Below, piece after piece: positions 40,636 through 48,916 of a DNA stretch of 64,000 nt. The notes under the pieces were generated by a model, which was not told the origin of the DNA, did not search any database, and saw only the letters and a list, made by a program, of their open reading frames with translations. The stretch lies in assembly GCF_011752065.1 (NCBI RefSeq), contig NZ_JAAIJY010000002.1, positions 62,001 to 126,000 of the forward strand, written 5' to 3'. The position numbers and the translations under genes are program-made. This DNA comes from Actinomyces sp. ZJ308 (GTDB lineage Bacteria > Actinomycetota > Actinomycetes > Actinomycetales > Actinomycetaceae). The stretch's first letter is position 1; each line of letters opens with the position of its first letter.

Positions 40636-41888
40636 GCCCCGATCGTCCCGGCGACGCCGGGAGACCCGCAGCCCCGGGCCCCGAGGACCCCGAGCTGGCC
40701 CGGGTCCGCAACGCCCTGGCGCGGGGAGCCGGCCTGGACCGGGCCCTCAGCGATGCCGCCGCCCCCACCACCGGAGAAGTGGGCATGGCCCGTCTCGGTG
40801 AGCGGGTGCGCGCCGACGTCGAGGGCGCCGGACCGATCCTCCAGCCCCTCATCGAGACCGACGGCGTCACCGACGTCCTCGTCAGCGGCGGAAGCACCTG
40901 GATCGACCGAGGACACGGCCTCGAGCCCGTCCCCTCGGCCACCATGGACGAGCCCCAGGTGCGGGCCCTGGCCGTGCGCATGGCCGCCTCCGCCCACAAG
41001 CGCCTCGACGACGCCTGCCCCGTCGTCGACGCCACCCTGCCCGACGGCACCCGCCTCAACGCGGTCCTGCCGCCCCTGAGCGCCGACGGCACTCTGATCA
41101 GCCTGCGTACCAAGCGCCGCCGCGGCTTCACCCTGGCCGAGCTCACCCTGGCCGGAACCATCGCCCCCGGCCTCGACGACGTCTTGACCGCCCTCGTGGC
41201 CGGCCGCGCCAGCTGCCTGGTCACCGGCGCCACCGGAACCGGCAAGACCACCCTTCTGGCGGCCCTGCTCGGGCTCGTCCCGGCGGACGAGCGCATCGTG
41301 TGCATCGAGGAGGCCAGCGAGCTGCGCCCCGACCACCCCCACGTCGTCCACCTCCAGGAGCGCGGTGCCAACGTCCAGGGCGTCGGGGCGGTCTCGATGA
41401 CCTCCCTGGTGCGCACCGCCCTGCGCATGCGGCCCGACCGGATCGTCCTGGGGGAGTGCCGCGGCCCCGAGGTGCGCGACGTCCTCACCGCCCTCAACAC
41501 CGGCCACGAGGGCGGCTGGGCCACCCTCCACGCCAACTCGCCCGCCGACGTCCCCGCCCGCCTCACCGCCCTGGGGGCGCTCGCGGGACTCGACGAGGCG
41601 GCCGTCGCCGCCCAGGCCACCAGCGCGCTCGACGCCGTCGTCCACCTGCGCCGACAGGCCGGTTCCTCCGGGGCGCGCCGCTACGTCGCCTCCATCGGGG
41701 TGCTGCGGCGCGAGACCACACCGGCCGGAACGGTTCTCACCTGCGAGGAGGCCCTCCGTGTGGATGACGACGGACGTCTGGCCACCGGCCCGGCCGCCGC
41801 GGCGCTGCGAGCCCGGATCGGTCCACAGGCCCTCTCCCGCCTCGGTCCGGCGGGCTCGACCGGCCTGGGCGAGGGGAGCCCGCTATGA
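40623..41888 (+). CDS. tadA: Tad/Flp secretion ATPase TadA (CpaF)
   Basis: A 421-aa type II/IV secretion ATPase. Walker A GATGTGKTT, Asp box CIEEASEL, Walker B RIVLGECRGPE and His box GGWATLHANSPAD are all complete. It would power assembly of a Flp-type pilus or pseudopilus, or DNA or protein transport. The ATG at 40623 (or 40632) overlaps ssd. The stop overlaps the next gene's ATG by 4 bp. The pilin genes expected nearby are absent from this window. Confidence 0.93.
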   Translation: MVPMSPDRPGDAGRPAAPGPEDPELARVRNALARGAGLDRALSDAAAPTTGEVGMARLGERVRADVEGAGPILQPLIETDGVTDVLVSGGSTWIDRGHGLEPVPSATMDEPQVRALAVRMAASAHKRLDDACPVVDATLPDGTRLNAVLPPLSADGTLISLRTKRRRGFTLAELTLAGTIAPGLDDVLTALVAGRASCLVTGATGTGKTTLLAALLGLVPADERIVCIEEASELRPDHPHVVHLQERGANVQGVGAVSMTSLVRTALRMRPDRIVLGECRGPEVRDVLTALNTGHEGGWATLHANSPADVPARLTALGALAGLDEAAVAAQATSALDAVVHLRRQAGSSGARRYVASIGVLRRETTPAGTVLTCEEALRVDDDGRLATGPAAAALRARIGPQALSRLGPAGSTGLGEGSPL

Positions 41889-43180
41889 CCGAGGCGACTG
41901 CTCCTCCGGCCGCCATGGCGGTCTCGATCGTCTCCGGCTCGGCAACCGCCCCAGGGGCCGTCTCGCCCGCGCCCGGTGCCTGGATCGCGGCTGTCCTGGT
42001 GGCGCTGGCCACCGCCGTGCTCCTGCTACCGGCCCGTCGCGGGCTGCCGCGCGGCCGGACCACGGGCGTCGCGCCGGCCGGTGCGAGCCCATCGGCCCCG
42101 CAGAGGCTGCTCGGCGCCCTGGGCTCGTGGCGGGCCGGGCCGCCCGAGCCCGACCTCGGGCTGCTGCTCACCGAGGTCGCCAGCCTCCTGCGCGCCGGCG
42201 CCACCCCGCAGCGGGCCTGGACGCGCACCCTCCGGCGCGCGGGGCTCAGCGAGGGAACCGAGCCCGACGATGACGGCGTCCCACCCGCGCTGCACGCGCT
42301 CGCCGACCTCCAGCACGACTCCTGGCTTCCCCGTCTGCGCGACGGCCACCCGCACTGGCGCCCGCCTCCCAGGGGGCGGCGGGCCCGGCAGCGGCGAGCC
42401 ACCGCCGCCGGGGTGCCGGGAGCCATCGCCTCCTGCCGCCTGTCGACCGCCCTGGGGGCGCCCCTGGCCGACATCCTCCAGGCCGTGGCGGGTGGCGTCG
42501 CCGAATCCGGCCATGCCGAGGCCTCCCGCCGGGCCGCCCTGGCCGGTCCCCGCACCACCGCCCGGCTCCTGGCCTGCCTTCCCGCGGTCGGCCTGGGGTT
42601 GGGGATGCTGGTGGGCGCTGACCCCGCCGCCCTCCTGCTCGACGGCGGCGTCGGCAGCGCCCTGGGAGTGCTCGGCGTCGTGCTCATGGTCGTGGGTCAC
42701 CTGGTCACCAGGCGCTTCGTGCGTGCCGCGACGGCCGACGGCGACGTCGTCGACGAGGCCCTCGTACTGGACCTGGCCGCCGCCGCGCTGAGCGCCGGGG
42801 CCTCGGTCCCCGGGGTGCTCACCGCCCTGGGCCAGACCCTGGAGGAGGACGGCGCCGGCATCGCGGGCCGGGCCCTGCTGCTGGGCGCCGACTGGGAGGA
42901 GGCCTGGGAGGCACCCGACGACGAGCAGTGGCGCCGTCGGCGCACCCGCCTGGAGTCCTGTCTGCGCCCCGGCTGGGAGGACGGGGCCTCACCGGTCGCC
43001 CTCCTGGAGGCGACGGCCGCGAGCCTGCGCGCGGGTAGGCGCGCCAGTGACGAGGAGGCCGCCGAGCGCCTGGCGGTCCGCCTCGTTCTGCCGCTGGGCG
43101 CCTGCCACCTGCCGGCCTTCGTCATCCTGGGGATCGCACCGGTCGTCGCCTCGGTCGGTATGAGCATGCTCACCGGTTGA
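41885..43180 (+). CDS. Fused TadB-TadC inner-membrane platform protein
   Basis: A 431-aa protein with two T2SSF-type halves. The first (residues ~85-265) has LLLTEVASLLRAGATPQRAW, and ASCRLSTALGAPLADIL, then helices near 220-260. The second (~275-430) repeats the pattern with LDLAAAALSAGASVPGVL, EATAASLRAGR and terminal helices. In most tad loci TadB and TadC are separate genes; here one frame covers both. It starts inside the tadA stop (ATGA). No further tad gene follows, and the next 240 nt are empty. Confidence 0.82.
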   Translation: MTEATAPPAAMAVSIVSGSATAPGAVSPAPGAWIAAVLVALATAVLLLPARRGLPRGRTTGVAPAGASPSAPQRLLGALGSWRAGPPEPDLGLLLTEVASLLRAGATPQRAWTRTLRRAGLSEGTEPDDDGVPPALHALADLQHDSWLPRLRDGHPHWRPPPRGRRARQRRATAAGVPGAIASCRLSTALGAPLADILQAVAGGVAESGHAEASRRAALAGPRTTARLLACLPAVGLGLGMLVGADPAALLLDGGVGSALGVLGVVLMVVGHLVTRRFVRAATADGDVVDEALVLDLAAAALSAGASVPGVLTALGQTLEEDGAGIAGRALLLGADWEEAWEAPDDEQWRRRRTRLESCLRPGWEDGASPVALLEATAASLRAGRRASDEEAAERLAVRLVLPLGACHLPAFVILGIAPVVASVGMSMLTG

Positions 43181-43422
43181 ACGGCCGCTGCCCTGGGAGC
43201 ACCCCGGTTCCGCCCGATAGGTGCCCTGTCTCCGCCTCGGCTCCGCCCTGGCCCTGACCCGTCCCCGCCCTGTCCTCGTCCTGTCCCAGCCCAGAATGCG
43301 GACGGCTGATGATCCGCTCATGACCGGCCTGCGACCGGCTTGCGACCAGCCACTGCTCGGATGACTCGCCGGCCCCTCCCACTCGGGTGCGCGAACCCCC
43401 GGCGCCCTGGCACGATGGGGCC

Positions 43423-43935
43423 ATGGCACTGTCGAAGAAGCTCCTGAGCCGCGACGAGGTCGTGGTGCGGCACATGCACACCCACATCAAGGTCCTCCTG
43501 TGGCGGTTCGTCGTCGAGATCCTCCTGCTGGTGGTCGGCGTCGTCGCCTCGGTCATGGCCCCGGCCTCCTGGCAGCCCTGGGGCGTCCTGGCGATCTGGG
43601 TGGTGGTCCTCGCCGCGAGCATCCCCCTGCTGCTCGTGCCGTGGCTGCAGTGGTACACGCGCACCTACACCGTCACCACCAAGCGCATCATCACCCGCTC
43701 GGGCGTCTTCAGCCGCGTCGGCCACGACCTGCCCCTGACCCGGATCTCCGACATCCAGCTCGACAAGGACGTCACCGACCGCTTCTTCGGCTGCGGCACG
43801 CTCGCTCTGCAGACCTCGGCCGACGACCCGCTCCTCCTGCACGACGTCCCCCAGGTCGAGATGGTCCAGGTTGAGATCTCCAACCTGCTCTTCGACGACG
43901 TCCAGGGCGCCATCGACGCCGACCCCCGCAGCTGA
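43423..43935 (+). CDS. Membrane protein with bacterial PH-like domain
   Basis: A 170-aa protein. Two membrane segments (about residues 26-46 and 52-75) are followed by a bPH2/YdbS-like domain (YTVTTKRIITRSGVFSR, DLPLTRISDIQL, FGCGTLALQTSA). The family is widespread and lacks a known enzymatic activity; a role in membrane stress is suspected. ATG at 43423 rather than 43387. Followed by a strong bidirectional terminator. Confidence 0.88.
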   Translation: MALSKKLLSRDEVVVRHMHTHIKVLLWRFVVEILLLVVGVVASVMAPASWQPWGVLAIWVVVLAASIPLLLVPWLQWYTRTYTVTTKRIITRSGVFSRVGHDLPLTRISDIQLDKDVTDRFFGCGTLALQTSADDPLLLHDVPQVEMVQVEISNLLFDDVQGAIDADPRS

Positions 43936-44002
43936 CCCGCGATCGATTCCCGTCGCTGCCCCCGGGCGAGGCCACCGGCGTCATCAGCCGGCACCAGTGA
44001 CA

Positions 44003-44051
44003 ACGACGGCGGCCGCCCGCTCCCAGTGAAGGAGCCGGCGGCCGCCGTCGT
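44003..44051. terminator. Bidirectional terminator between PH-protein gene and ahpD
   Basis: A perfect 15-bp outer stem (44003-44017 with 44037-44051: ACGACGGCGGCCGCC / GGCGGCCGCCGTCGT) encloses GCTCC/GGAGC. Lies between convergent genes. Confidence 0.8.
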
Positions 44052-44076
44052 ACCGGTCAGGACGGCGAGACCGGGT

Positions 44077-44607
44077 TCAGTCGAGGGTCTCCACGACGCT
44101 GATCGCCTGGGCCACGCCGGTCAGGGTGGCGGCGATGCGCACGGCCTCCCAGACCTGCTCGGTGCTCAGGCCCTCACCGCGCACGGTGGCCTCGTGGGCG
44201 GTCACGCACTTCTCGCAGCCGTTGATGGTGGACACGGCCAGGCTCCACAGCTCGAAGTCGACCTTCTCCACACCGCCGGAGGTGCCGATGATGTTCATGC
44301 GCAGGCCCATGCGCTCGTTGTCGTAGGCCGAGCCCAGGAAGTGGCGCGTGCGGTAGGCGACGTTGTTCATCGCCATGATGGAGGCGGCGCCCAGGGCGGC
44401 GCTGACCGCCTCCTCGGACAGGTGGGTGCGGGCGTCCTCCATGACCTGGACCAGGACGGACTCGTTGCGGGTGGCGGCGGCCGCGGCCACGAAGGTGCCC
44501 CACTGCTGCTGCTCGGTCAGCGAGGAGGAGCGGGACAGGGTGGACAGGTTCAGGGAGAGGTCCTTGGCCCAGTCGGGCAGGGCGGAGCGCAGGTTGTCGA
44601 TGCTCAT
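44077..44607 (-). CDS. ahpD: Alkyl hydroperoxidase AhpD
   Basis: A 176-aa AhpD-fold protein with the redox Cys pair in [11 protein letters not shown] and the upstream Glu/His relay (SLTEQQQ ... RTRHFLG). In actinobacteria AhpD reduces AhpC with electrons from lipoamide-dependent dehydrogenases, replacing AhpF. Lies 64 nt downstream of ahpC in the same operon. Confidence 0.95.
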   Translation of the reverse strand: MSIDNLRSALPDWAKDLSLNLSTLSRSSSLTEQQQWGTFVAAAAATRNESVLVQVMEDARTHLSEEAVSAALGAASIMAMNNVAYRTRHFLGSAYDNERMGLRMNIIGTSGGVEKVDFELWSLAVSTINGCEKCVTAHEATVRGEGLSTEQVWEAVRIAATLTGVAQAISVVETLD

Positions 44608-44671
44608 GTCTTCTCGTTTCGTCGTTGGGGTGGCGGAGAGTAGTGAAGGTCAGGAGGTGCGGGCCGGTAGG

Positions 44672-45250
44672 TCAGTCCATCTGGCCCAGGGCGTCGATCG
44701 TGGCGGCGCCGGCCTGCCAGTTGCAGGCGCACAGCTCGTCGGACTGGAGGGCGTCGAGCTGGCGCAGGACCTCCTCGGTGTTGCGGCCCACGGAGTCGGC
44801 GGTCACGGAGACGGACTGGATGACGTTGTGGGGGTCGATGATGAAGGTGGCGCGGTCGGCCTCACCGGTGGCGCGCTTGATGCCCAGGGCCTCGGTGAGC
44901 TCGCGGTTCAGGTCGCTGGCCATGGGGAAGGGCAGGTCCTGGAGCTTGTCGTGGCTGCGCCGCCAGGCGTAGTGGGTGTACTCGTTGTCCACGGAGACGC
45001 CCACGACCTCGCAGTCGCGGTCCTTGAAGTCCTGGTAGAGGTCGCCGAAGGCCGCGATCTCGGTGGGGCACACGAAGGTGAAGTCCTTGGGCCAGAAGAA
45101 GACGACGCGCCAGGTCCCGGCGGGAACCTGGGAGGAGACGGTGGTGAAGTAGTCCTCGGGCTTGGTGGCCTCAACATCTTTGAGGTTGCCGGGGACGACG
45201 GCGGTGAGCTCGTAGGCGGGGAACTGGTCTCCGATGGTGAGAACGGCCAT
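44672..45250 (-). CDS. ahpC: Alkyl hydroperoxide reductase AhpC
   Basis: A 192-aa 2-Cys peroxiredoxin. The peroxidatic Cys is in DFTFVCPTE and the resolving Cys in DELCACNWQ near the C-terminus, as in AhpD-dependent enzymes. The ATG at 45250 is preceded by AGGAGGCACCC. The frame continues upstream to 45691 but that is promoter sequence. It reduces H2O2, organic peroxides and peroxynitrite. Confidence 0.96.
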   Translation of the reverse strand: MAVLTIGDQFPAYELTAVVPGNLKDVEATKPEDYFTTVSSQVPAGTWRVVFFWPKDFTFVCPTEIAAFGDLYQDFKDRDCEVVGVSVDNEYTHYAWRRSHDKLQDLPFPMASDLNRELTEALGIKRATGEADRATFIIDPHNVIQSVSVTADSVGRNTEEVLRQLDALQSDELCACNWQAGAATIDALGQMD

Positions 45251-45726
45251 GGGTGCCTCCTGATTCGTGGATCGCGGCGCGGTGCGGCGCGACGTCGTGT
45301 GAGTTGGTGCGAGCCGCAGCGGATCCGGGGAGCGCCGGTCAGGGTCCTCCGTACCTGTCATCCCCGTCCCGGTGGACGGTGATCCTTTCAGGTGGGATCG
45401 GTGGACGCTGCGTCGGTTTGTGCCGGGCTGGTACCGGCTGGTGCCGGGCGGCTTCGGGGTCCAACCGTAGGGCCGATCGTTAATAACTGCAAATATGATT
45501 TCTCCTATCTTTGAGAAGGAACACCTTATGTTGTGTCGGTCCGATGACGGCGCTCGTGAACGGCTCGCGAACGGCCCGCGAACAGTCGCTGTGCACTGCG
45601 AGGCACTGCGAGCCATGTCCGGAATGAGGGCCCGCCGCCCGGTGTTGACCCGGCTGATCGGTAGCCGCCGCACGCCGTGACGCGCTATCACGCACCGTCT
45701 CCCACCGTCACGCCTCAGGAGAAGTC
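45251..45726. other. 476-nt divergent region upstream of ahpC
   Basis: No coding sequence is supported. AT-rich GTTAATAACTGCAAATATG (45478-45496) and TTTCTCCTATCTTTG (45497-45511) stand out and could contain the ahpC promoter and a peroxide-regulator site (for example the ATAG...CTAT type). No gene for OxyR or PerR is adjacent. Confidence 0.4.
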
Positions 45727-46767
45727 ATGAGCCCTCGCCTCAGCCGTATCAGCGCCCTCGAGCAGGTCCCCCTCTTCGAAGGAGGAGACACTCGCCGCAC
45801 CCTGGAGGACCTCGTCGTCCTGGGGCGGGGCCTGGAGGAGGCCGGCTACCACCGCTTCTGGCTGGCCGAGCACCACAACACCGGCTCCTTCCTGTCCTCG
45901 GCACCCGACCTGCTCATGATGCACGTCCTGGACGCCACCAGCCGCATCCGCGTGGGCTCGGGCGGCGTCATGGCCATGCACTACGGCTCACTGCAGATGG
46001 CCGAGCGCTTCGCCACCCTGGCCGCCCTCCACCCCGGCCGCGTCGACATGGGACTGGGGCGCGCCCCCGGCGGCGACATGCGCGCGGCGGGCGCCCTCAA
46101 CCAGGGCCGCGTCATCGATCCCGACGCCATCAACACCCTCATCGAGGAGACGGTCGCCCTCCTGCGCGACGACCTGCCGGCGACCCACCACTACGCCTCC
46201 CTCGAGGTTCAGCCCCGCCCGGCCGAGATGCCCGAGGTCTGGCTCCTGGGCTCCTCGGGCCAGTCCGCCGCCTGGGCCGGCGCCCACGACCTCAACTACG
46301 CCTACGCCCAGTTCTTCACCGGCCGCCAGCAGGTCGAGATCATGAACCACTACCGGGCTCACCTCCCCGAGAGCCCGGGCACCCACTCCGACAACCCGAC
46401 CCGCGGCGGCCGCGATGGAATTCATGGTGGCCAGACCCTCTCCGCCCTGTGCGTCAGCGCCGCCGACAGTCGCGAGGAGGCCCACGAGCAGGCCCTCGTG
46501 GCCGCCGACGCCCGCTTCAGCCTGCGCACCGGCCGGCCCATGCGCTTCCGCGACCCCTCCACCCTCGACGCCGCCTACCGTGCCGAGATCGAGCGCTACC
46601 TCGAGCGTGACACATCCATCATCGTGGGCACCTACGACGAGGTCGCCCGAGCCCTGTCCTCCTTCGCCGAGAACCACGGCACCGAGGAGGTCATGCTCGT
46701 CAGCTACATCGACGACGTCGAGGTCAAGGCGCATCAGTACACCGAGCTCGCCTCCCGGCTCCTGTGA
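45727..46767 (+). CDS. Luciferase-like flavin-dependent monooxygenase
   Basis: A 346-aa LLM-class TIM-barrel oxidoreductase of the MsnO8 type. Markers: YHRFWLAEHHNT with the flavin-pocket His residues, GGVMAMHYGSLQMAERFATL, DMGLGRAPGG and VWLLGSSGQSA. These enzymes use reduced FMN or F420. Substrate unknown. The next gene could start inside this stop (GTGA at 46764), but a later ATG is preferred. Confidence 0.9.
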   Translation: MSPRLSRISALEQVPLFEGGDTRRTLEDLVVLGRGLEEAGYHRFWLAEHHNTGSFLSSAPDLLMMHVLDATSRIRVGSGGVMAMHYGSLQMAERFATLAALHPGRVDMGLGRAPGGDMRAAGALNQGRVIDPDAINTLIEETVALLRDDLPATHHYASLEVQPRPAEMPEVWLLGSSGQSAAWAGAHDLNYAYAQFFTGRQQVEIMNHYRAHLPESPGTHSDNPTRGGRDGIHGGQTLSALCVSAADSREEAHEQALVAADARFSLRTGRPMRFRDPSTLDAAYRAEIERYLERDTSIIVGTYDEVARALSSFAENHGTEEVMLVSYIDDVEVKAHQYTELASRLL

Positions 46768-46847
46768 GTCGGTGGGCGCCCCGTCGGGCTTCTTCCCCCG
46801 GCGGGGCGCCCGAGGCGACCGGCGCGCCCCGCGCTACGGTCGGTGCC

Positions 46848-48587
46848 ATGCGCCCAGCGAGCCCAGCCAGTACCCGGTCCGAGTCCGCGCCGTCTCCCGC
46901 GACGACGCCGCGACCCTCGTCCTCCGTCCCGCCCCCGGCTCTCACCGGCGAGCAGGCGGCGAGCCTGCGGGCGGACCTGGACGGCGCCGGCTGGGGCGTG
47001 GAGGCCGTGGCCGCGCTCCTGGGCGAGGCGGCCGATGCCGCACTGCGCCGGGAGATCCGCCTGCCCGCCCTGAGGGCCGTGCGCGCCGCCCTGGCCCAAG
47101 GGGCCGATGCGTCCGCCGTGGCCGTCCTGACCGCGCTGTTCATGCTCGGCCAGCCGGTTCCCACCACCTTGCTCGACGCCGCCCTGCCCCGCACCGGAGC
47201 GGCCGGCGCCCACCGGATCGGCCTGGTCGGTGATCCCGACGAGGACGGGCGCGTTCGCGCCCGCGTCGACCTGCGCCCCCACGAGGCCGTCGACGACGCC
47301 GGCGAGATCCGCTGGTGGGTGGCCTCCGACCTCGGCGAGCTCGTCACCGGCCGGGCCCTGGCCCCCGACCACGTCCTGGGCATCGGCGGCGCCGGACTCA
47401 CCCTGGCCGGCCTCACCCCGCGCACGCCGGTCCGTACCGCTCTGGACCTGGGCTGCGGCTGCGGCATCCAGACCCTCTACCTGCTGCGCCACGCCGAGCA
47501 CGTCGTCGCCACCGACATCTCCGCGCGCGCCCTGGCCTTCACCGCCTTCAACGCCGCCCTGGCCGGCGTGAGCGACACCGTCGGGCTCGGTTCCGACGTC
47601 GGCGCCGGCCGGCTGGAGCTTCGGCGCGGCTCCCTCCTCGAACCGGTGGCCGGCCGCCGCTTCGACCTCATCGCCTCCAACCCGCCCTTCGTCCTCACCC
47701 CGCCCGCGGTACGTGAGGCCGGCCTGCCGCTCATGGAGTACCGCGACGCCGGCGGCCCCGTCCTGCCGGCCCTCGTGGCCGGGCTGAGCGAGCACCTTGC
47801 ACCCGGAGGAACCGCCGTCATGCTCGGCAACTGGGAGCACCGCCCCGACCCCCGCGACCCCTCCGACGCCCCTGAGCCCGATGCCTCCGGCTCCGAGCGC
47901 CCGGTGTCTCCGGCGTCGGCGGGCACCTCCTGGCGCGACGCCGTCGCCGCCTGGATCCCCGAGGACCTCGACGCCTGGGTCATCGAGCGCGAGGTCCAGG
48001 ACCCGGTCGAGTACGCCACCATGTGGCTGCGAGACGGCGGCCTGACCCCCGAGCGCGACGCCGGCGGCTTCGACACCGCCCTGGAGACCTGGATCGGCGA
48101 CTTCGAGGCCCGTGGCGTCGAGGGCATCGGCTTCGGCTACCTCGTCGTCCACCGCCCGGAGCGTCACCGCCAGCCCTGGCGCCTTCTGGAGGAGGTCACC
48201 ACCTCCGGACAAGGAGTCCTGGGACCCCACGTCGCCGGCGTCCTGGCCGCCCGGGAGCGGCTCGCCGGTCTCGACGACGACGCCGTCGCCGACCTGCGTC
48301 CGGTGCTCGCCCCCGACGTCACCGAGGAGCGCCACCTGATTCCGGGGGCGGCCGAGCCCACCGTCATCCTGCTGCGCCAGGGCGGCGGGCTGGGGCGCAC
48401 CATTCGGGCCACGACGGCGGTGGCCGCCCTGGCCGGGGTGGCCGACGGCGAGCTGAGCATCGGGCAGGTCGCCTCCGCGGTCGCCGCACTGAGCGAGATG
48501 ACCGGATCGGATGCGACCGCGCTGCGAGCGGAGATGATCGAGGCGGCCCGGCACCTCCTGGCCGTGGGCTTCCTCACCATCGGCTGA
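46848..48587 (+). CDS. Large class I SAM-dependent methyltransferase
   Basis: A 579-aa protein. The N-terminal ~190 residues include a winged-helix-like or degenerate domain (ALRREIRLPALRAVRAALA ... TALFMLG). A Rossmann methyltransferase follows, with ALDLGCGCGIQTLYLL (motif I), ATDISARALAF and SNPPFVLTP. The NPPF motif marks N-methylation of amino groups on bases or glutamine. The C-terminal ~200 residues are a family-specific extension ending in a helical domain (VASAVAALSEMTGSDATAL). Likely a DNA, RNA or protein N-methyltransferase. The frame is open back to a GTG at 46764 that overlaps the previous stop. Confidence 0.85.
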   Translation: MRPASPASTRSESAPSPATTPRPSSSVPPPALTGEQAASLRADLDGAGWGVEAVAALLGEAADAALRREIRLPALRAVRAALAQGADASAVAVLTALFMLGQPVPTTLLDAALPRTGAAGAHRIGLVGDPDEDGRVRARVDLRPHEAVDDAGEIRWWVASDLGELVTGRALAPDHVLGIGGAGLTLAGLTPRTPVRTALDLGCGCGIQTLYLLRHAEHVVATDISARALAFTAFNAALAGVSDTVGLGSDVGAGRLELRRGSLLEPVAGRRFDLIASNPPFVLTPPAVREAGLPLMEYRDAGGPVLPALVAGLSEHLAPGGTAVMLGNWEHRPDPRDPSDAPEPDASGSERPVSPASAGTSWRDAVAAWIPEDLDAWVIEREVQDPVEYATMWLRDGGLTPERDAGGFDTALETWIGDFEARGVEGIGFGYLVVHRPERHRQPWRLLEEVTTSGQGVLGPHVAGVLAARERLAGLDDDAVADLRPVLAPDVTEERHLIPGAAEPTVILLRQGGGLGRTIRATTAVAALAGVADGELSIGQVASAVAALSEMTGSDATALRAEMIEAARHLLAVGFLTIG

Positions 48588-48916
48588 GAATTGCGTGCTG
48601 CGCACGGAGCGAAAAGGCGTGGATCACACGTAGATCGTGCGGTGAATAATCCTTTCGCTTGAGACTGGCGATTAATGTCTGCCGCCTCCTCTTCATCATC
48701 GTAACCACTCCGCCATCAATGATGCGCAACTGGAACGTGCACTGATTGGTGGGATCTCAAGGAAAAGTGGTCGTGTCGTGCGACGATGCGCGATTGTTGC
48801 CCATTGCGGGGCCTCATGGGTATCGGAGCGGAGGCAGGGGATCTACATTCCTCGGCAGTCAAGCCCGTGGCGCGCATCCCCGTGCGCCCGTTCCTCATGA
48901 TCGGATTCAGATCGGT
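48588..48916 (+). promoter_or_regulatory. Upstream region of the fimbrial operon
   Basis: Relatively AT-rich from 48640 to 48740 (for example GAATAATCCTTTCGC, ATTAATGTCTGCC), which is the likely promoter. The frame of fimQ is open back to an ATG at 48746, but the signal peptide begins at 48917, so 48746-48916 is treated as leader. No clear regulator site. Confidence 0.45.

Noticed and set aside
45495-45680. 61-codon forward frame upstream of the LLM monooxygenase
   Set aside because: Occupies the ahpC promoter region; no ribosome-binding site or recognisable product.
44672-45691. N-terminally extended ahpC reading (339 codons)
   Set aside because: AhpC is always ~190 residues, and AGGAGG precedes the ATG at 45250; the extension is promoter DNA.
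48746-48916. Longer N-terminus for FimQ
   Set aside because: A signal peptide must be near the N-terminus; it begins at 48917. Kept only as an open possibility because the ribosome-binding site at 48917 is weak.
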